From a virus: a DNA stretch of 64,000 bases. A program made the position numbers and the translations under genes. Below, in pieces: positions 52,966 to 60,253 of this stretch. The notes beneath the pieces are model-generated. The model was not told the DNA's origin. It searched no databases and worked only from the letters and a program-made list of their open reading frames with translations. The stretch covers positions 29,290-93,289 of the IMG/VR virus record IMGVR_UViG_3300026078_000023. One strand, given 5' to 3'. Each line of letters begins with the position of its first letter. Within the stretch, counting starts at the first letter, position 1.

Positions 52966-52995
52966 CGGCGACGTCGGCTAGCCGACGTCGCCGGC
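52966..52995. repeat. 30-bp perfect palindrome at gene end
   Basis: The half CCGGCGACGTCGGCT (52966-52980) is followed directly by its reverse complement (52981-52995). It spans the stop codon of the 52978 gene. As RNA it would form a very stable hairpin, but no U-run follows. It could stop transcription, protect mRNA ends, or bind a dimeric protein. Confidence 0.7.
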
Positions 52996-53379
52996 GATGA
53001 CGTAGCTGATGTCACCCGCGCCTACCACCTTGATCGCGGTCATCTCGTCGCCGGCGCCGGGGGCGTGCAGGACGAGCTCGTCGGAGATGGGGACGACCTG
53101 GTCGACGCCGCCGTTCGGGCTGGAGAGCAGGAGCCGCATCGGGAGTTGGGTCCTGAACGCCAGGAAGCGGACCTTCGCGATGCCCTCGAGCGGGATGACG
53201 TACGGCGACCCGAGGTTCGGGTTCTGGACGTTGGGGCGGCCGCTCTTCCACGCGCCGTACGCGGCCTGCGTGAAGATCTGGAGCGTGTCCGTGAGGGACG
53301 GCGACCCCGGGTAGCAGCTGCCGGTCACGGGGGAGACCACGACCGCGCCGGTGACCTGGACGAGTGCTGGCTGTCCCAT
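52978..53379 (-). CDS. Virion-like protein, paralogue of 16860 gene
   Basis: 133 residues. Its C-terminal 65 residues (V-R-F-L-A-F-R ... P-I-S-D-E-L-V-L-H-A-P-G-A-G-D ... Y-V-I-A-G-D) align with the protein at 16860-17234. The N-terminal half is beta-rich (V-T-G-A-V-V-V-S-P-V). Coupled to the small gene before it (TGATG). Probably a small surface component. Confidence 0.65.
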   Translation of the reverse strand: MGQPALVQVTGAVVVSPVTGSCYPGSPSLTDTLQIFTQAAYGAWKSGRPNVQNPNLGSPYVIPLEGIAKVRFLAFRTQLPMRLLLSSPNGGVDQVVPISDELVLHAPGAGDEMTAIKVVGAGDISYVIAGDVG

Positions 53380-53570
53380 CAGAAGTCCACCAGGGGTGTG
53401 CCGACGGGGTACGAGTCCCCGATCGGGTTGGGGTTGCGGACCGGGTTGAGGGCGGTGCCCCAGGCCTCGTCCTCGGGGATCCGGTGGTCGCCGCGCGCGC
53501 GGGCGAACCCGGCCTCTGGGTCGACCACGGGGAGACCGTCGCGGACGGAGATCTCAGCGGGCGTCGGCAC
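53379..53570 (-). CDS. Unknown 63-residue protein
   Basis: Compact, Pro and Asp rich (G-L-P-V-V-D-P-E-A-G-F-A-R-A-R-G), overlapping the next gene start by one base. It is held in a string of small genes with 1-3 base junctions, which supports translation. No function seen. Confidence 0.55.
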   Translation of the reverse strand: MPTPAEISVRDGLPVVDPEAGFARARGDHRIPEDEAWGTALNPVRNPNPIGDSYPVGTPLVDF

Positions 53571-53572
53571 CC

Positions 53573-53770
53573 TCAGTCGCCCCTCAGGTTCTTGTAGGGG
53601 GTCGGGTTGCTGACGGGCAGGGTGGCGGACGGGTCGTCCGGGAGGTTCCCGGACGACTCGCGCTCCAGCGCGGAGACCGACGGCGCCTCGGACGCCGGCA
53701 CCGGCACGAGGACCGGGAGCACGGCCCCGGGTCGGGGCGGCGTCATCGGCGTCTTGAAAGGGAGCGGCAT
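53573..53770 (-). CDS. Unknown 65-residue Pro-rich protein
   Basis: Mostly Pro, Ser and Val (T-P-P-R-P-G-A-V-L-P-V-L-V-P), probably disordered. GGAGGCC lies upstream of the ATG and the gene ends two bases before the next. Possibly a tether or assembly peptide. Confidence 0.5.
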   Translation of the reverse strand: MPLPFKTPMTPPRPGAVLPVLVPVPASEAPSVSALERESSGNLPDDPSATLPVSNPTPYKNLRGD

Positions 53771-53780
53771 GGCCGGCCTC

Positions 53781-54158
53781 CTAGTCGTCGCCTTCGTCCG
53801 TCTCGTCGTCCTCGCCGGAACCCTCGTCCTCGGCGTGCTCCTCGTCGTAGTCGTCGGCGAGCTCGGTCACGTCCTCGAGGAACGTCTTCAGGTCCTCGTT
53901 GAGGGCGTCCAGGCGCTTGCGGAACGCCTTGGCGTCGGCGGCCGGGAGCTTGATCTCGGAGAGCGCCTCCATGTGCGCGGTGGCGTCCTCCTCGAGGCCG
54001 CGCAGGCACTCGCCCAGCGTCTTCGCGGCGCCGGCGTCACCCGCGGCGCCGGCGCCACCGGCGGCGTCCCCGCCCACGCTGCCGGCGCCCTTCTTCGGGG
54101 TCGCGGCTCGGTTCTGGGCCCAGTTGCTCACCTGACTCGCGTCGAACTCTCTGGCCAT
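53781..54158 (-). CDS. Acidic helical protein
   Basis: 125 residues from the ATG at 54158. A disordered Gly/Ala segment near 20-45 is followed by a helix (L-R-G-L-E-E-D-A-T-A-H-M-E-A-L-S-E) and a very acidic tail (D-D-Y-D-E-E-H-A-E-D-E-G). Acidic small proteins near scaffolds may act as assembly factors. A class I promoter sits 6 bases before the ATG; an upstream ATG at 54194 lies within that promoter and is rejected. Confidence 0.6.
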   Translation of the reverse strand: MAREFDASQVSNWAQNRAATPKKGAGSVGGDAAGGAGAAGDAGAAKTLGECLRGLEEDATAHMEALSEIKLPAADAKAFRKRLDALNEDLKTFLEDVTELADDYDEEHAEDEGSGEDDETDEGDD

Positions 54159-54164
54159 GGGCCG

Positions 54165-54194
54165 AGGATGGGGCGCGCGGCGCTGCGGTGTCAA
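54165..54194 (-). promoter_or_regulatory. Class I promoter, 54158 gene
   Basis: TTGACA (54189-54194), 18 bases, CATCCT (54165-54170), 6 bases to ATG. Confidence 0.65.
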
Positions 54195-54204
54195 GGAAAC
54201 CGGA

Positions 54205-54546
54205 TCACCGACCGCGGCACCCGCGGCGCGCGACCAGCCCGGGGGCGCGCGCGTGGCCGCGCGTGGCGCGCGGGACGACCGCGATCGGACTCGGCAGCGG
54301 CGGCGGGCACCAGCGCAGCGCGCGCGCCCTCAGCGGCAGGACACGCTCCAGGTTCGCCAGGTCCAGGCCGTCGCGCGGGCTGTTACTGCTGAGGTGCTCG
54401 ATCACCAGGGCGATGCCGCCTCGCACGCGCATCTCGGTCGCGCTCGTCGCGCCCGCGGTCGAATCCCAGGTGACGATGACGACCGAGGTCCCCCCGTACG
54501 TGACTTCGATCGGCGGCGACGCCGCGGTGCTGGCGTAGGCCGTCAC
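54205..54546 (-). CDS. Small beta-rich protein coupled to MuF-like gene
   Basis: 113 residues from a GTG overlapping the MuF-like stop (GTGA). The first 60 residues (I-E-V-T-Y-G-G-T-S-V-V-I-V-T-W-D and M-R-V-R-G-G-I-A-L-V-I-E) form a compact beta domain. The rest is Arg and Pro rich with one Cys, possibly disordered. Probably a minor head protein. Confidence 0.55.
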   Translation of the reverse strand: MTAYASTAASPPIEVTYGGTSVVIVTWDSTAGATSATEMRVRGGIALVIEHLSSNSPRDGLDLANLERVLPLRARALRWCPPPLPSPIAVVPRATRGHARAPGLVARRGCRGR

Positions 54547-55463
54547 AGTCCCCTCGTGCTCGGGTCGACCGGGCCCATGCTGTCGAGCACCGGCGACGCC
54601 GGCCAGCTGGCCTCCCAGGGGATGACGATCTCGCGGTCGTTCGGGCGGTTGGGCGGCTGCATGTAGTGGACGACCTTCCCGGTGGGGACGCCGTGGCTGT
54701 TCTTCACCACCCACAAGAACGGCTTGTCGACGTCGACCGTCTGGCCGTTGAGGTCGATGCTGTCCCGCCCGGTGCGTTCGTCCAGGGTGGCCACTAGGCG
54801 CTTCTGGAGCCGGGGGACGTCCTTGCGGAGCTCCTCCATGCCCACCTGCTTGGCGACCCCGTAGCTGTAGGCCGACTCTGTCCTGACGATGCGCTCGGCG
54901 CGCCAGCGCTCGCCGTCGAAGATCCCCGAGGTCCCGGCCACCCGGTCGACCGCGTCGTCCACGCCCTCGCCCTGCAGGATGGACTGGGTCATCTGGTCGC
55001 GGACGGCCTTGACCACGGGCGCGCCGTAGAGCTCGGAGGACGCGCGGTAGCGGTCGAGGAGGGACGGGGCGACGTCCGGGTAGGCCGCCTGGAAGACGGC
55101 CGCCTGGCGCGGCTGGAGCACGGGCGTCACGCCCCGGAAGTTGTCCTGCAGGACCTCGACGGCCTGGACCAGGTGGCGGGGGGCCAGGTCGGCGGCGGTG
55201 CGCCCGGTGTCCTCGAGGCGGTCGACGATCCCGGTGCGCACCTCGTGCACGGCGGCCGCCACCTGGGCGAGGACGATCCGCATGTGGTGGGCGCCGAAGG
55301 TGTCCCCCTTGCCGGCGCGCACCAGCGCCTTGAGCTTCCGCTCGAGGTCGGCGCGGGCGCGCTCGTAGGACGGGCGCAGCTTCTGGACGCCGCGGATCTC
55401 CGTCAGGCCGAACAGCTGGCGCCGGTGCAGGTCGATGACGCGGCGGATGTCGGAGACGGCCAC
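54543..55463 (-). CDS. MuF-like minor head protein
   Basis: 306 residues, GTG start. A long helical N-terminal part is followed by R-I-V-R-T-E-S-A-Y-S-Y-G-V-A near 195-208, T-L-D-E-R-T-G-R-D-S-I-D-L-N near 229-242 and Y-M-Q-P-P-N-R-P-N-D-R-E near 270-281. R-T-E followed by D-x-R-T-C-x-x-C/S-x-x-L-D/N-G and P-x-x-H/N-x-x-C/D-R is the Mu gpF/SPP1 gp7 signature; cysteines are replaced here. It would help head assembly or DNA ejection. A portal gene lies upstream, separated by accessory genes. Confidence 0.72.
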   Translation of the reverse strand: MAVSDIRRVIDLHRRQLFGLTEIRGVQKLRPSYERARADLERKLKALVRAGKGDTFGAHHMRIVLAQVAAAVHEVRTGIVDRLEDTGRTAADLAPRHLVQAVEVLQDNFRGVTPVLQPRQAAVFQAAYPDVAPSLLDRYRASSELYGAPVVKAVRDQMTQSILQGEGVDDAVDRVAGTSGIFDGERWRAERIVRTESAYSYGVAKQVGMEELRKDVPRLQKRLVATLDERTGRDSIDLNGQTVDVDKPFLWVVKNSHGVPTGKVVHYMQPPNRPNDREIVIPWEASWPASPVLDSMGPVDPSTRGL

Positions 55464-55470
55464 GGGCCCG

Positions 55471-55500
55471 ATGCTACCCCGGTCACCCGGCGAAGATCAG
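55471..55500 (-). promoter_or_regulatory. Weak class I promoter, MuF-like gene
   Basis: CTGATC (55495-55500), 18 bases, TAGCAT (55471-55476), 7 bases to GTG. The upstream box matches only three of six positions. Confidence 0.4.
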
Positions 55501-55974
55501 GTCCAGGACCGCGATCGCCGCCGCCTCGCGCGCCTCGCGCTCGCCGAAATCGGCCCTGTTGAACCGGTCGAAGAGCAGCATGGCGACGTTCGCGACGTAG
55601 GTGTGCCGGAGGTCGGCGTCGCCCTCGAAGGCGTTCGCCATCGTCCGGCGCGCGGCCATGAACCTGTCCGAGAACACCGCCTCGTTCACGCGCTCGGCCA
55701 GGAGCAGCGCCATGGCCTCCAGGAGCACCGACGCGTTGACCGCAGCGGCGGCCGTCTCGGGGCGGAGCGCGGACGCCTTCTCGCGGACCATGGACTCGAC
55801 CCACCCGCGCGCCCGCTTCACGCTCATCACCGGGAGGGCGGGTCCGCCGCGATCCACCTCGAGCAAGATCTGCGCGAACGCCTCCCCGAGCTCGCCGTCG
55901 AACTCCTTCTCCCGGTTCCCGGGCGTGGTCCACGCTTGAGCTGCCAATCCACGCGCTGCCTCGATGGTCATCAT
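55483..55974 (-). CDS. Unknown helical protein
   Basis: 163 residues, all helical, ribosome site GGAGGGAG upstream. Includes F-D-G-E-L-G-E-A-F-A-Q-I-L-L-E-V and D-L-R-H-T-Y-V-A-N-V-A-M-L-L-F-D-R-F. It begins with A-A-R-G-L-A-A-Q-A-W as in small phage accessory proteins. Function unknown. Confidence 0.6.
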   Translation of the reverse strand: MMTIEAARGLAAQAWTTPGNREKEFDGELGEAFAQILLEVDRGGPALPVMSVKRARGWVESMVREKASALRPETAAAAVNASVLLEAMALLLAERVNEAVFSDRFMAARRTMANAFEGDADLRHTYVANVAMLLFDRFNRADFGEREAREAAAIAVLDLIFAG

Positions 55975-55984
55975 GCGGTCTCCC

Positions 55985-55994
55985 TCCTGCCCGG
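55985..55994 (-). promoter_or_regulatory. CCGGCCAACA motif before 55974 gene
   Basis: CCGGCCAACAC is followed by ACCGGGC and then AGGAGGGAG, so transcription from the same relative position as at 16508 would begin just ahead of a ribosome site and give a leader of about 14 bases. Confidence 0.45.
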
Positions 55995-56010
55995 TGTGTT
56001 GGCCGGTGGT

Positions 56011-56496
56011 TCAGACGCGCGGGGGCCAGTTCCAGCAGCCGGGTTTCGGCACGTCGTCCGGCGCCTGCTTGCACCGGTTGAAGAACAAGCCGCCGGGGTT
56101 GAGGACGACCAGGTCGACGAGGTCTCCGGCTTCGTCGTCCACGACCGCAGCGATGATCGCGGCGCGCGGCTGCGGCAGGTACTCGCCGCCGGGCGTGCCA
56201 TACGACTGGTAGTGGACGATCCGACCGACGCTCGGCTTCTGCTTCGGAGGCGCGGACTGCGCGAGCGACTCGCGTTCCGGGAGCTTGCCGATCTTCCGCA
56301 CGAGGGCGCCGATCGCCTGGTCGTAGTCCTGCCCCTCGGGCCTGAGCTCGATCCACCGCTTGTACGCGGCGGAGGCGTGCTCCCTCCGCATCTGGTGCTC
56401 TCCGGCCTTGATCACGAGCGCCTCCGGGATCTCAGCCTCGGCTTCGAGGTACTCGAGCAGCGCGGCCTCAGATTTCGTCAACTCTGCCTGGTCCAT
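56011..56496 (-). CDS. Phage protein with W-N-W-P-P C-terminal domain
   Basis: 161 residues from the ATG at 56496 (AGGAGG 6 bases upstream). A helical N-terminal domain of 75 residues precedes a beta domain: V-G-R-I-V-H-Y-Q-S-Y near 92-101, A-A-I-I-A-A-V-V-D-D, L-V-V-L-N-P-G-G-L-F-F and G-C-W-N-W-P-P-R-V at the end. This ending (W-x-W-P-x) is common in small phage proteins of unknown function. Confidence 0.65.
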   Translation of the reverse strand: MDQAELTKSEAALLEYLEAEAEIPEALVIKAGEHQMRREHASAAYKRWIELRPEGQDYDQAIGALVRKIGKLPERESLAQSAPPKQKPSVGRIVHYQSYGTPGGEYLPQPRAAIIAAVVDDEAGDLVDLVVLNPGGLFFNRCKQAPDDVPKPGCWNWPPRV

Positions 56497-56518
56497 GGCG
56501 GTCCTCCTGGGGCCGAAC

Positions 56519-56740
56519 TTACACGAGGTCCTCGTGGACCCACAGCCGGATGACGTCGCCTGGGGCGCCCGACAGATCCTCGTAGACCTCAAGCGTGTGC
56601 GGGTGCGGCCGCGCGCCGGGACCGGCGCAGCTCTCGCAGGTCCGCACGACCAGCGTGACCCGGGTCCGCGAGATCAGGCGCCCGAAGTCGACCCCGGCGG
56701 CGTCGACGGCCTCCTGGCGCGTCCGGTAGGTCTCGGCCAC
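56519..56740 (-). CDS. Unknown 73-residue protein
   Basis: GTG start three bases after the upstream stop. R-T-C-E-S-C-A-G-P-G-A-R-P-H-P-H offers a C-x2-C...H-x-H site that could bind zinc. The remainder is alpha/beta (R-V-T-L-V-V-R, V-I-R-L-W-V-H-E-D). No family recognised. Confidence 0.6.
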   Translation of the reverse strand: MAETYRTRQEAVDAAGVDFGRLISRTRVTLVVRTCESCAGPGARPHPHTLEVYEDLSGAPGDVIRLWVHEDLV

Positions 56741-56743
56741 CTG

Positions 56744-57256
56744 TCAGCCGGCGGGCTTGAGGTCGCTCACCACCAGGCGCAGGGTGCCGCGGCCCCTCCC
56801 GAACGGGTCGTCTGGCGCCCGGACCCCCTGGCTGGGGACGGCCTCGCTGTCGTCGCTGGCCAGGCCCTCGAACAGGTACCGGGTCTGCTCGCTGGGAGCC
56901 AAGTCGGGCAGGTTGGCCAGCGTCTGGTCCCACGGGTCGGGGATGACCACGCCGTCCTTGGTGAGGGGCCGAAGGAGGCGCGTGTTGCGCGTCACCGTGC
57001 GCGCCGGGGCGGCGTGGGCGCCGTGGGGCATGGGGGGCATGGCCTGGGGCGAGAACGCCCCGCCTGGGGCGAATGGCTGCGCCACGGGGGGCGCCAGGGG
57101 CACCAAGACCGGGATCGCGCCCTGCATCACGTACCCGTAGCCGGGGGGCGGGACGGGGAGGGTCGCTTGCGGGGTCGCTGGGGCCGGAGGGGTGGGGGCC
57201 GCCGACCGACGACCCCGACCAGCCCAGGCCGCCAATTTGTCCCGGTTGATGCTCAC
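56744..57256 (-). CDS. Unknown Pro-rich protein
   Basis: 170 residues, GTG start. Residues 15-85 are Pro/Ala rich and hydrophobic (V-P-P-P-G-Y-G-Y-V-M-Q-G-A-I-P-V-L-V-P), residues 85-170 mixed (R-N-T-R-L-L-R-P-L-T-K-D-G and T-R-Y-L-F-E-G-L). A TACCCT box 7 bases before the start suggests a promoter like class I, but its upstream box is weak. Confidence 0.55.
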   Translation of the reverse strand: MSINRDKLAAWAGRGRRSAAPTPPAPATPQATLPVPPPGYGYVMQGAIPVLVPLAPPVAQPFAPGGAFSPQAMPPMPHGAHAAPARTVTRNTRLLRPLTKDGVVIPDPWDQTLANLPDLAPSEQTRYLFEGLASDDSEAVPSQGVRAPDDPFGRGRGTLRLVVSDLKPAG

Positions 57257-57275
57257 CCGTACGAGGGTAGCACGG

Positions 57276-57872
57276 TCACGCGACCGGCTCGATCCCGGCG
57301 CGCTTCAGCTGGAACCGGAGCTGGGCGGCGACCGAGCGGTGCTGGGCGGCCTGCTGGCGGGCGGCGGCGACCTGGGCGCTGGCTATCTCGGCGGCCCGCT
57401 CCTCCACCGCCCGGCCGTGGGGCGAGCAGCGGTAGGCGCGCCGGACGATGGCGCACAGGAGCTCGCGGGACACCGGCTTGGCCTCGGTCTCGAGCGGATG
57501 GACCCGCCAGCGCAGTTCGTTCCCCTCGGCCACCAGCAGGCCGTGTCCGGCTGGGACCTCGTGCTGGTGGACGATCCCGTGGTCACCGGCGACGATGACC
57601 CACTGGTCGCAGAACTGACCGACCGCCTCGCGCTTGATGGGGCGGGCGATCTCACGCAACCAGTCCGACCGGGACGACTTCATCTCGAACCCGGTGAGGT
57701 GCAGGCCCTGGGACGGCCACAGCGACAGCGCGAGCGCGTCGGCCACGCGCTGCCGCTTCCACCCGGTGGCGTTCGCGACGTGCGGCAGGAGGACGTGGGC
57801 CGGCTCGCAGTAGAGCCTCGCCAGCATGTCGAACAACTCCGCCTCCGTCCGCGCGTCGCTCACGCTGGACAT
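57276..57872 (-). CDS. PD-(D/E)XK-like nuclease (MmcB-type)
   Basis: 198 residues from the ATG at 57872, which overlaps the lipoprotein stop (TGATG). G-F-E-M-K-S-S-R-S-D-W-L at 61-72 provides the E-x-K catalytic pair (E63, K65), and C-D-Q-W-V-I-V-A-G-D near 88-97 the following core strand. E-V-P-A-G-H-G-L-L-V continues the pattern of MmcB/DUF-type repair nucleases that end in a P-x-G-x-G-L-L strand. It may repair or degrade DNA. The C-terminal 50 residues are helical. Confidence 0.6.
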   Translation of the reverse strand: MSSVSDARTEAELFDMLARLYCEPAHVLLPHVANATGWKRQRVADALALSLWPSQGLHLTGFEMKSSRSDWLREIARPIKREAVGQFCDQWVIVAGDHGIVHQHEVPAGHGLLVAEGNELRWRVHPLETEAKPVSRELLCAIVRRAYRCSPHGRAVEERAAEIASAQVAAARQQAAQHRSVAAQLRFQLKRAGIEPVA

Positions 57873-58573
57873 CAGGACCCGAACGTCCGCGAGACAGGGC
57901 CGCAGTAGCCGTTGCCGTCCGGCCACGGGGTGGCCCCGGAGTACCCGACCACCCAGTAGGGCGCGAAGGCGTTCGTCCCGCCGACCTGCTGCAGGCCGGC
58001 CACCGGCACCGTCACCGGCCAGGACTTTACCGGGCCGTTGGCGACGTGGCCGTACACGTTGCAACTGAGGACGGCGGTGTTGTAGAGCACGGCGTATTGC
58101 GACGAGTACGCCATCGTCGCCGTGGGGCAGCTGATGGTGGACACCGCCCGATCTGGGTTGTTGAAGAGGTACGCGAACGACCCGCCGACCGTCGTGTGCC
58201 AGACCGCCGGCATCGTCCCCGGCGGGGGGAAGCCGTCGTAGCTCTGGTAGATCGTGGTGTACATCCGGTACGAGACGGTGTTCGCGCAGATGTAGGGACC
58301 GTCGCGGTTCACGGCGTCGCTGACCGAGCCGACCACGAAGTCGTAGACCACGTAGTGGTACGGAGTCCACAGCGCCGAATTCGTCGGCGTCGCGTCGTCG
58401 TGCACGTCCGGGCGCGGCGGTGGGATCTCCGCCGGCATCGGCATCATGGTCGGCGTCACGGCCGCCGCCGGCTGCACGTCGTCCCCGCACCCGCTGAGCA
58501 GCGCCCCCGTGCACGCCACCGCGCACGCCGTCGCCAGCACCAGCATCCCTCGCCTGTATCTCTCGATCGTCAT
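57872..58573 (-). CDS. Exported lipoprotein of unknown function
   Basis: 233 residues. Signal peptide with L-A-T-A-C-A-V-A-C-T-G-A-L-L-S-G-C; lipobox L-L-S-G-C (Cys29). The mature part begins with a Pro-rich linker, then a beta-rich, Tyr-rich domain with four cysteines. The 49-base gap before it holds GGAGG and an AT-rich patch. Exported from the infected cell, it might block superinfection or alter the envelope; it is not needed for known morphogenesis steps. Confidence 0.65.
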   Translation of the reverse strand: MTIERYRRGMLVLATACAVACTGALLSGCGDDVQPAAAVTPTMMPMPAEIPPPRPDVHDDATPTNSALWTPYHYVVYDFVVGSVSDAVNRDGPYICANTVSYRMYTTIYQSYDGFPPPGTMPAVWHTTVGGSFAYLFNNPDRAVSTISCPTATMAYSSQYAVLYNTAVLSCNVYGHVANGPVKSWPVTVPVAGLQQVGGTNAFAPYWVVGYSGATPWPDGNGYCGPVSRTFGS

Positions 58574-58624
58574 CGTCGCCTCCTCGGTTCGTTTGTTTTC
58601 CGGTATTCGGTCGTGATTAAAGAT

Positions 58625-58831
58625 TCACCTCAGGTCGTCGATCAGGCGCTCGACCAGCTGCGCCTCGCTGCGCGACACGCCGCCGAGCATGATCTGTCGG
58701 TCGAGCCACGCCTGCACCGCGCGCGACGGCGACGACTTCTCCTCCGAGCACACGTGGTGGAGCGGGCCGTTTCCGTTCGAATCGAAGTAGACGACGGGGT
58801 TCTCCTTCGACCCGTCCATCGGCGTGCTCAT
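58625..58831 (-). CDS. Unknown 68-residue protein
   Basis: ATG overlaps the upstream stop (ATGA). V-V-Y-F-D-S-N-G-N-G-P-L-H-H-V-C near 13-28 and a helical C-terminus (A-W-L-D-R-Q-I-M-L-G-G-V-S-R-S-E). No family recognised. Confidence 0.6.
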   Translation of the reverse strand: MSTPMDGSKENPVVYFDSNGNGPLHHVCSEEKSSPSRAVQAWLDRQIMLGGVSRSEAQLVERLIDDLR

Positions 58832-59820
58832 TCGTCGAACGCCTCCACGTTGGTCTTCTCGTCGAACGCCTCCACGTCGATCTCGTCGTAGACGTGGCCG
58901 AGGACGCGGACCGAGGTGACGCCGTGACGCTCGAGCAGCGGCGCGAGGCGCGCGGCAATCGGCCTCACCTCCTCTCCTTCGCGGTCGTGGAACTCGAGGA
59001 CCAGCGTGAAGCCGAGCGATCCGGGGTCGGGTTCCAGCCGCAGTTCGTACTCGCCGCCCGGGCAGTTGTGGTCATACGGCGGACCCTCTTCGGACCACCG
59101 TTCGATCTCCGCCTCGATCTCGTGGATGGCGGTGTCGACGGCCTTTCGAGCGAGGCCGAGGGGGGTGCCTTCGATCTTGAGCTGCTTCCGTTGCACCGGC
59201 GGTGCCTGCTGCGCCTGCCACTCGGTCAGGTGGTTCTTTAGGAGCGCGGCCGCGACGACGTCTTCGGTGACGGCCATCCTCAAGTACGACATGTCCTCGA
59301 CCACCGCGAGCATCTCCTTGACGCCGAGGCCGCCGCGGCGAGCAAGTGTCGCTAGGTCTTGGTCGTGATTCTTGATGGCCTGCGCCTCGTGCGGCGCCAG
59401 GAACGCCCACGGCACGGTGAGGATGCCGAGCTTGTGGTCATCGGAGTGGACGGGGAAACCGACGGGCGCCGGAGGCGGCGCCTCCGGTCCGGGCCGCTCG
59501 CCAGCGCGCTCCTCCAGTTCGGCGGCGTGGTGGATGAGAGAGATCAGCGCCTTCGATCCCTTGTCGAACTCGACCCAGTCGATGATGTCGTAGCGGTCGC
59601 AGAGGACGCGCCCCCGGTCGGTGACCCGGAACGTGTATTTGCCGCTGTCGACGGTGACCTTCGTGTCTGCCATGGGGTTCCTCTCGGTTGGTGTGCTGTC
59701 GGGCGGCGTCACCTCTACCAGGCCGTAGTTGACGGTCCCGAACCCGGCGTGGCACCGGGCGCCCTCCGGGACGTCCCCGTGGTCCTGGATCTCGAACCGG
59801 CGGAAGTAGCGCGTCGCCAT
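58828..59820 (-). CDS. Unknown protein with two candidate starts
   Basis: 330 residues from ATG 59820, which has CCGGCCAACAC 7 bases upstream and no ribosome site. An internal ATG at 59673 has AGAGGAACCCC and would give 281 residues. Alpha/beta sequence; the middle is rich in helix (V-D-T-A-I-H-E-I-E-A-E-I-E-R-W) and the end contains two copies of V-E-A-F-D-E encoded by an 18-base direct repeat at about 58833-58880. No known domain identified. Confidence 0.6.
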   Translation of the reverse strand: MATRYFRRFEIQDHGDVPEGARCHAGFGTVNYGLVEVTPPDSTPTERNPMADTKVTVDSGKYTFRVTDRGRVLCDRYDIIDWVEFDKGSKALISLIHHAAELEERAGERPGPEAPPPAPVGFPVHSDDHKLGILTVPWAFLAPHEAQAIKNHDQDLATLARRGGLGVKEMLAVVEDMSYLRMAVTEDVVAAALLKNHLTEWQAQQAPPVQRKQLKIEGTPLGLARKAVDTAIHEIEAEIERWSEEGPPYDHNCPGGEYELRLEPDPGSLGFTLVLEFHDREGEEVRPIAARLAPLLERHGVTSVRVLGHVYDEIDVEAFDEKTNVEAFDE

Positions 59821-59827
59821 GCCCCAG

Positions 59828-59838
59828 GTGTTGGCCGG
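59828..59838 (-). promoter_or_regulatory. CCGGCCAACA motif 7 bp before start at 59820
   Basis: CCGGCCAACAC, CTGGGGC, ATG: nearly the same as the leader of the resolvase gene at 16508. Confidence 0.5.
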
Positions 59839-59845
59839 CGGCGGC

Positions 59846-60253
59846 CTACGACACCAGGAGGCCGAGCTCCAGCGCCAGCTGGCGGAGGTCGCCGGGGAGC
59901 GCGGCGCGGGCGTCGACCACGGCGGTCGCCGGGGGCGCGCCGGGGGCCTCCCACACGCGCACCAGGTCCCAGACGCCGAGCGCGCGCAGCTGGTCGCGGA
60001 GCGCGGCCTGGGCCACCCAGGCGACCTCGGCGTCGGCTGGCACGCGGCCGGTGAGGACCCAGTCCTCTTGGTCGCCCGGGACGGCGTCGACGCTGGGGGC
60101 GGCGGCCGGGGAGACCAGCCACACGCGCCCGCCGGCCTCGGAGGCGGCGACCAAGAACTCGGCGGCGCCTGGGACCAGCTCCAGGACGCCGTCCAGGTTG
60201 CGGCGGGCGATGCCGCCCTCGAGCGCGACGGCCACCTCGAAGGGGTGCGTCAC
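59846..60253 (-). CDS. Degenerate HAD-like protein
   Basis: 135 residues from a GTG overlapping the upstream stop. F-E-V-A-V-A-L-E-G-G-I-A near 5-16, L-E-L-V-P-G-A-A-E-F-L and G-R-V-W-L-V-S-P-A near 41-49 follow the order of HAD phosphatases (D-F-D-G-V, P-G-A, S/T motif), but the catalytic D-x-D is replaced by L-E-G. A well-formed HAD protein lies at 61055, so this may be a decayed or repurposed paralogue. Confidence 0.5.
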   Translation of the reverse strand: MTHPFEVAVALEGGIARRNLDGVLELVPGAAEFLVAASEAGGRVWLVSPAAAPSVDAVPGDQEDWVLTGRVPADAEVAWVAQAALRDQLRALGVWDLVRVWEAPGAPPATAVVDARAALPGDLRQLALELGLLVS

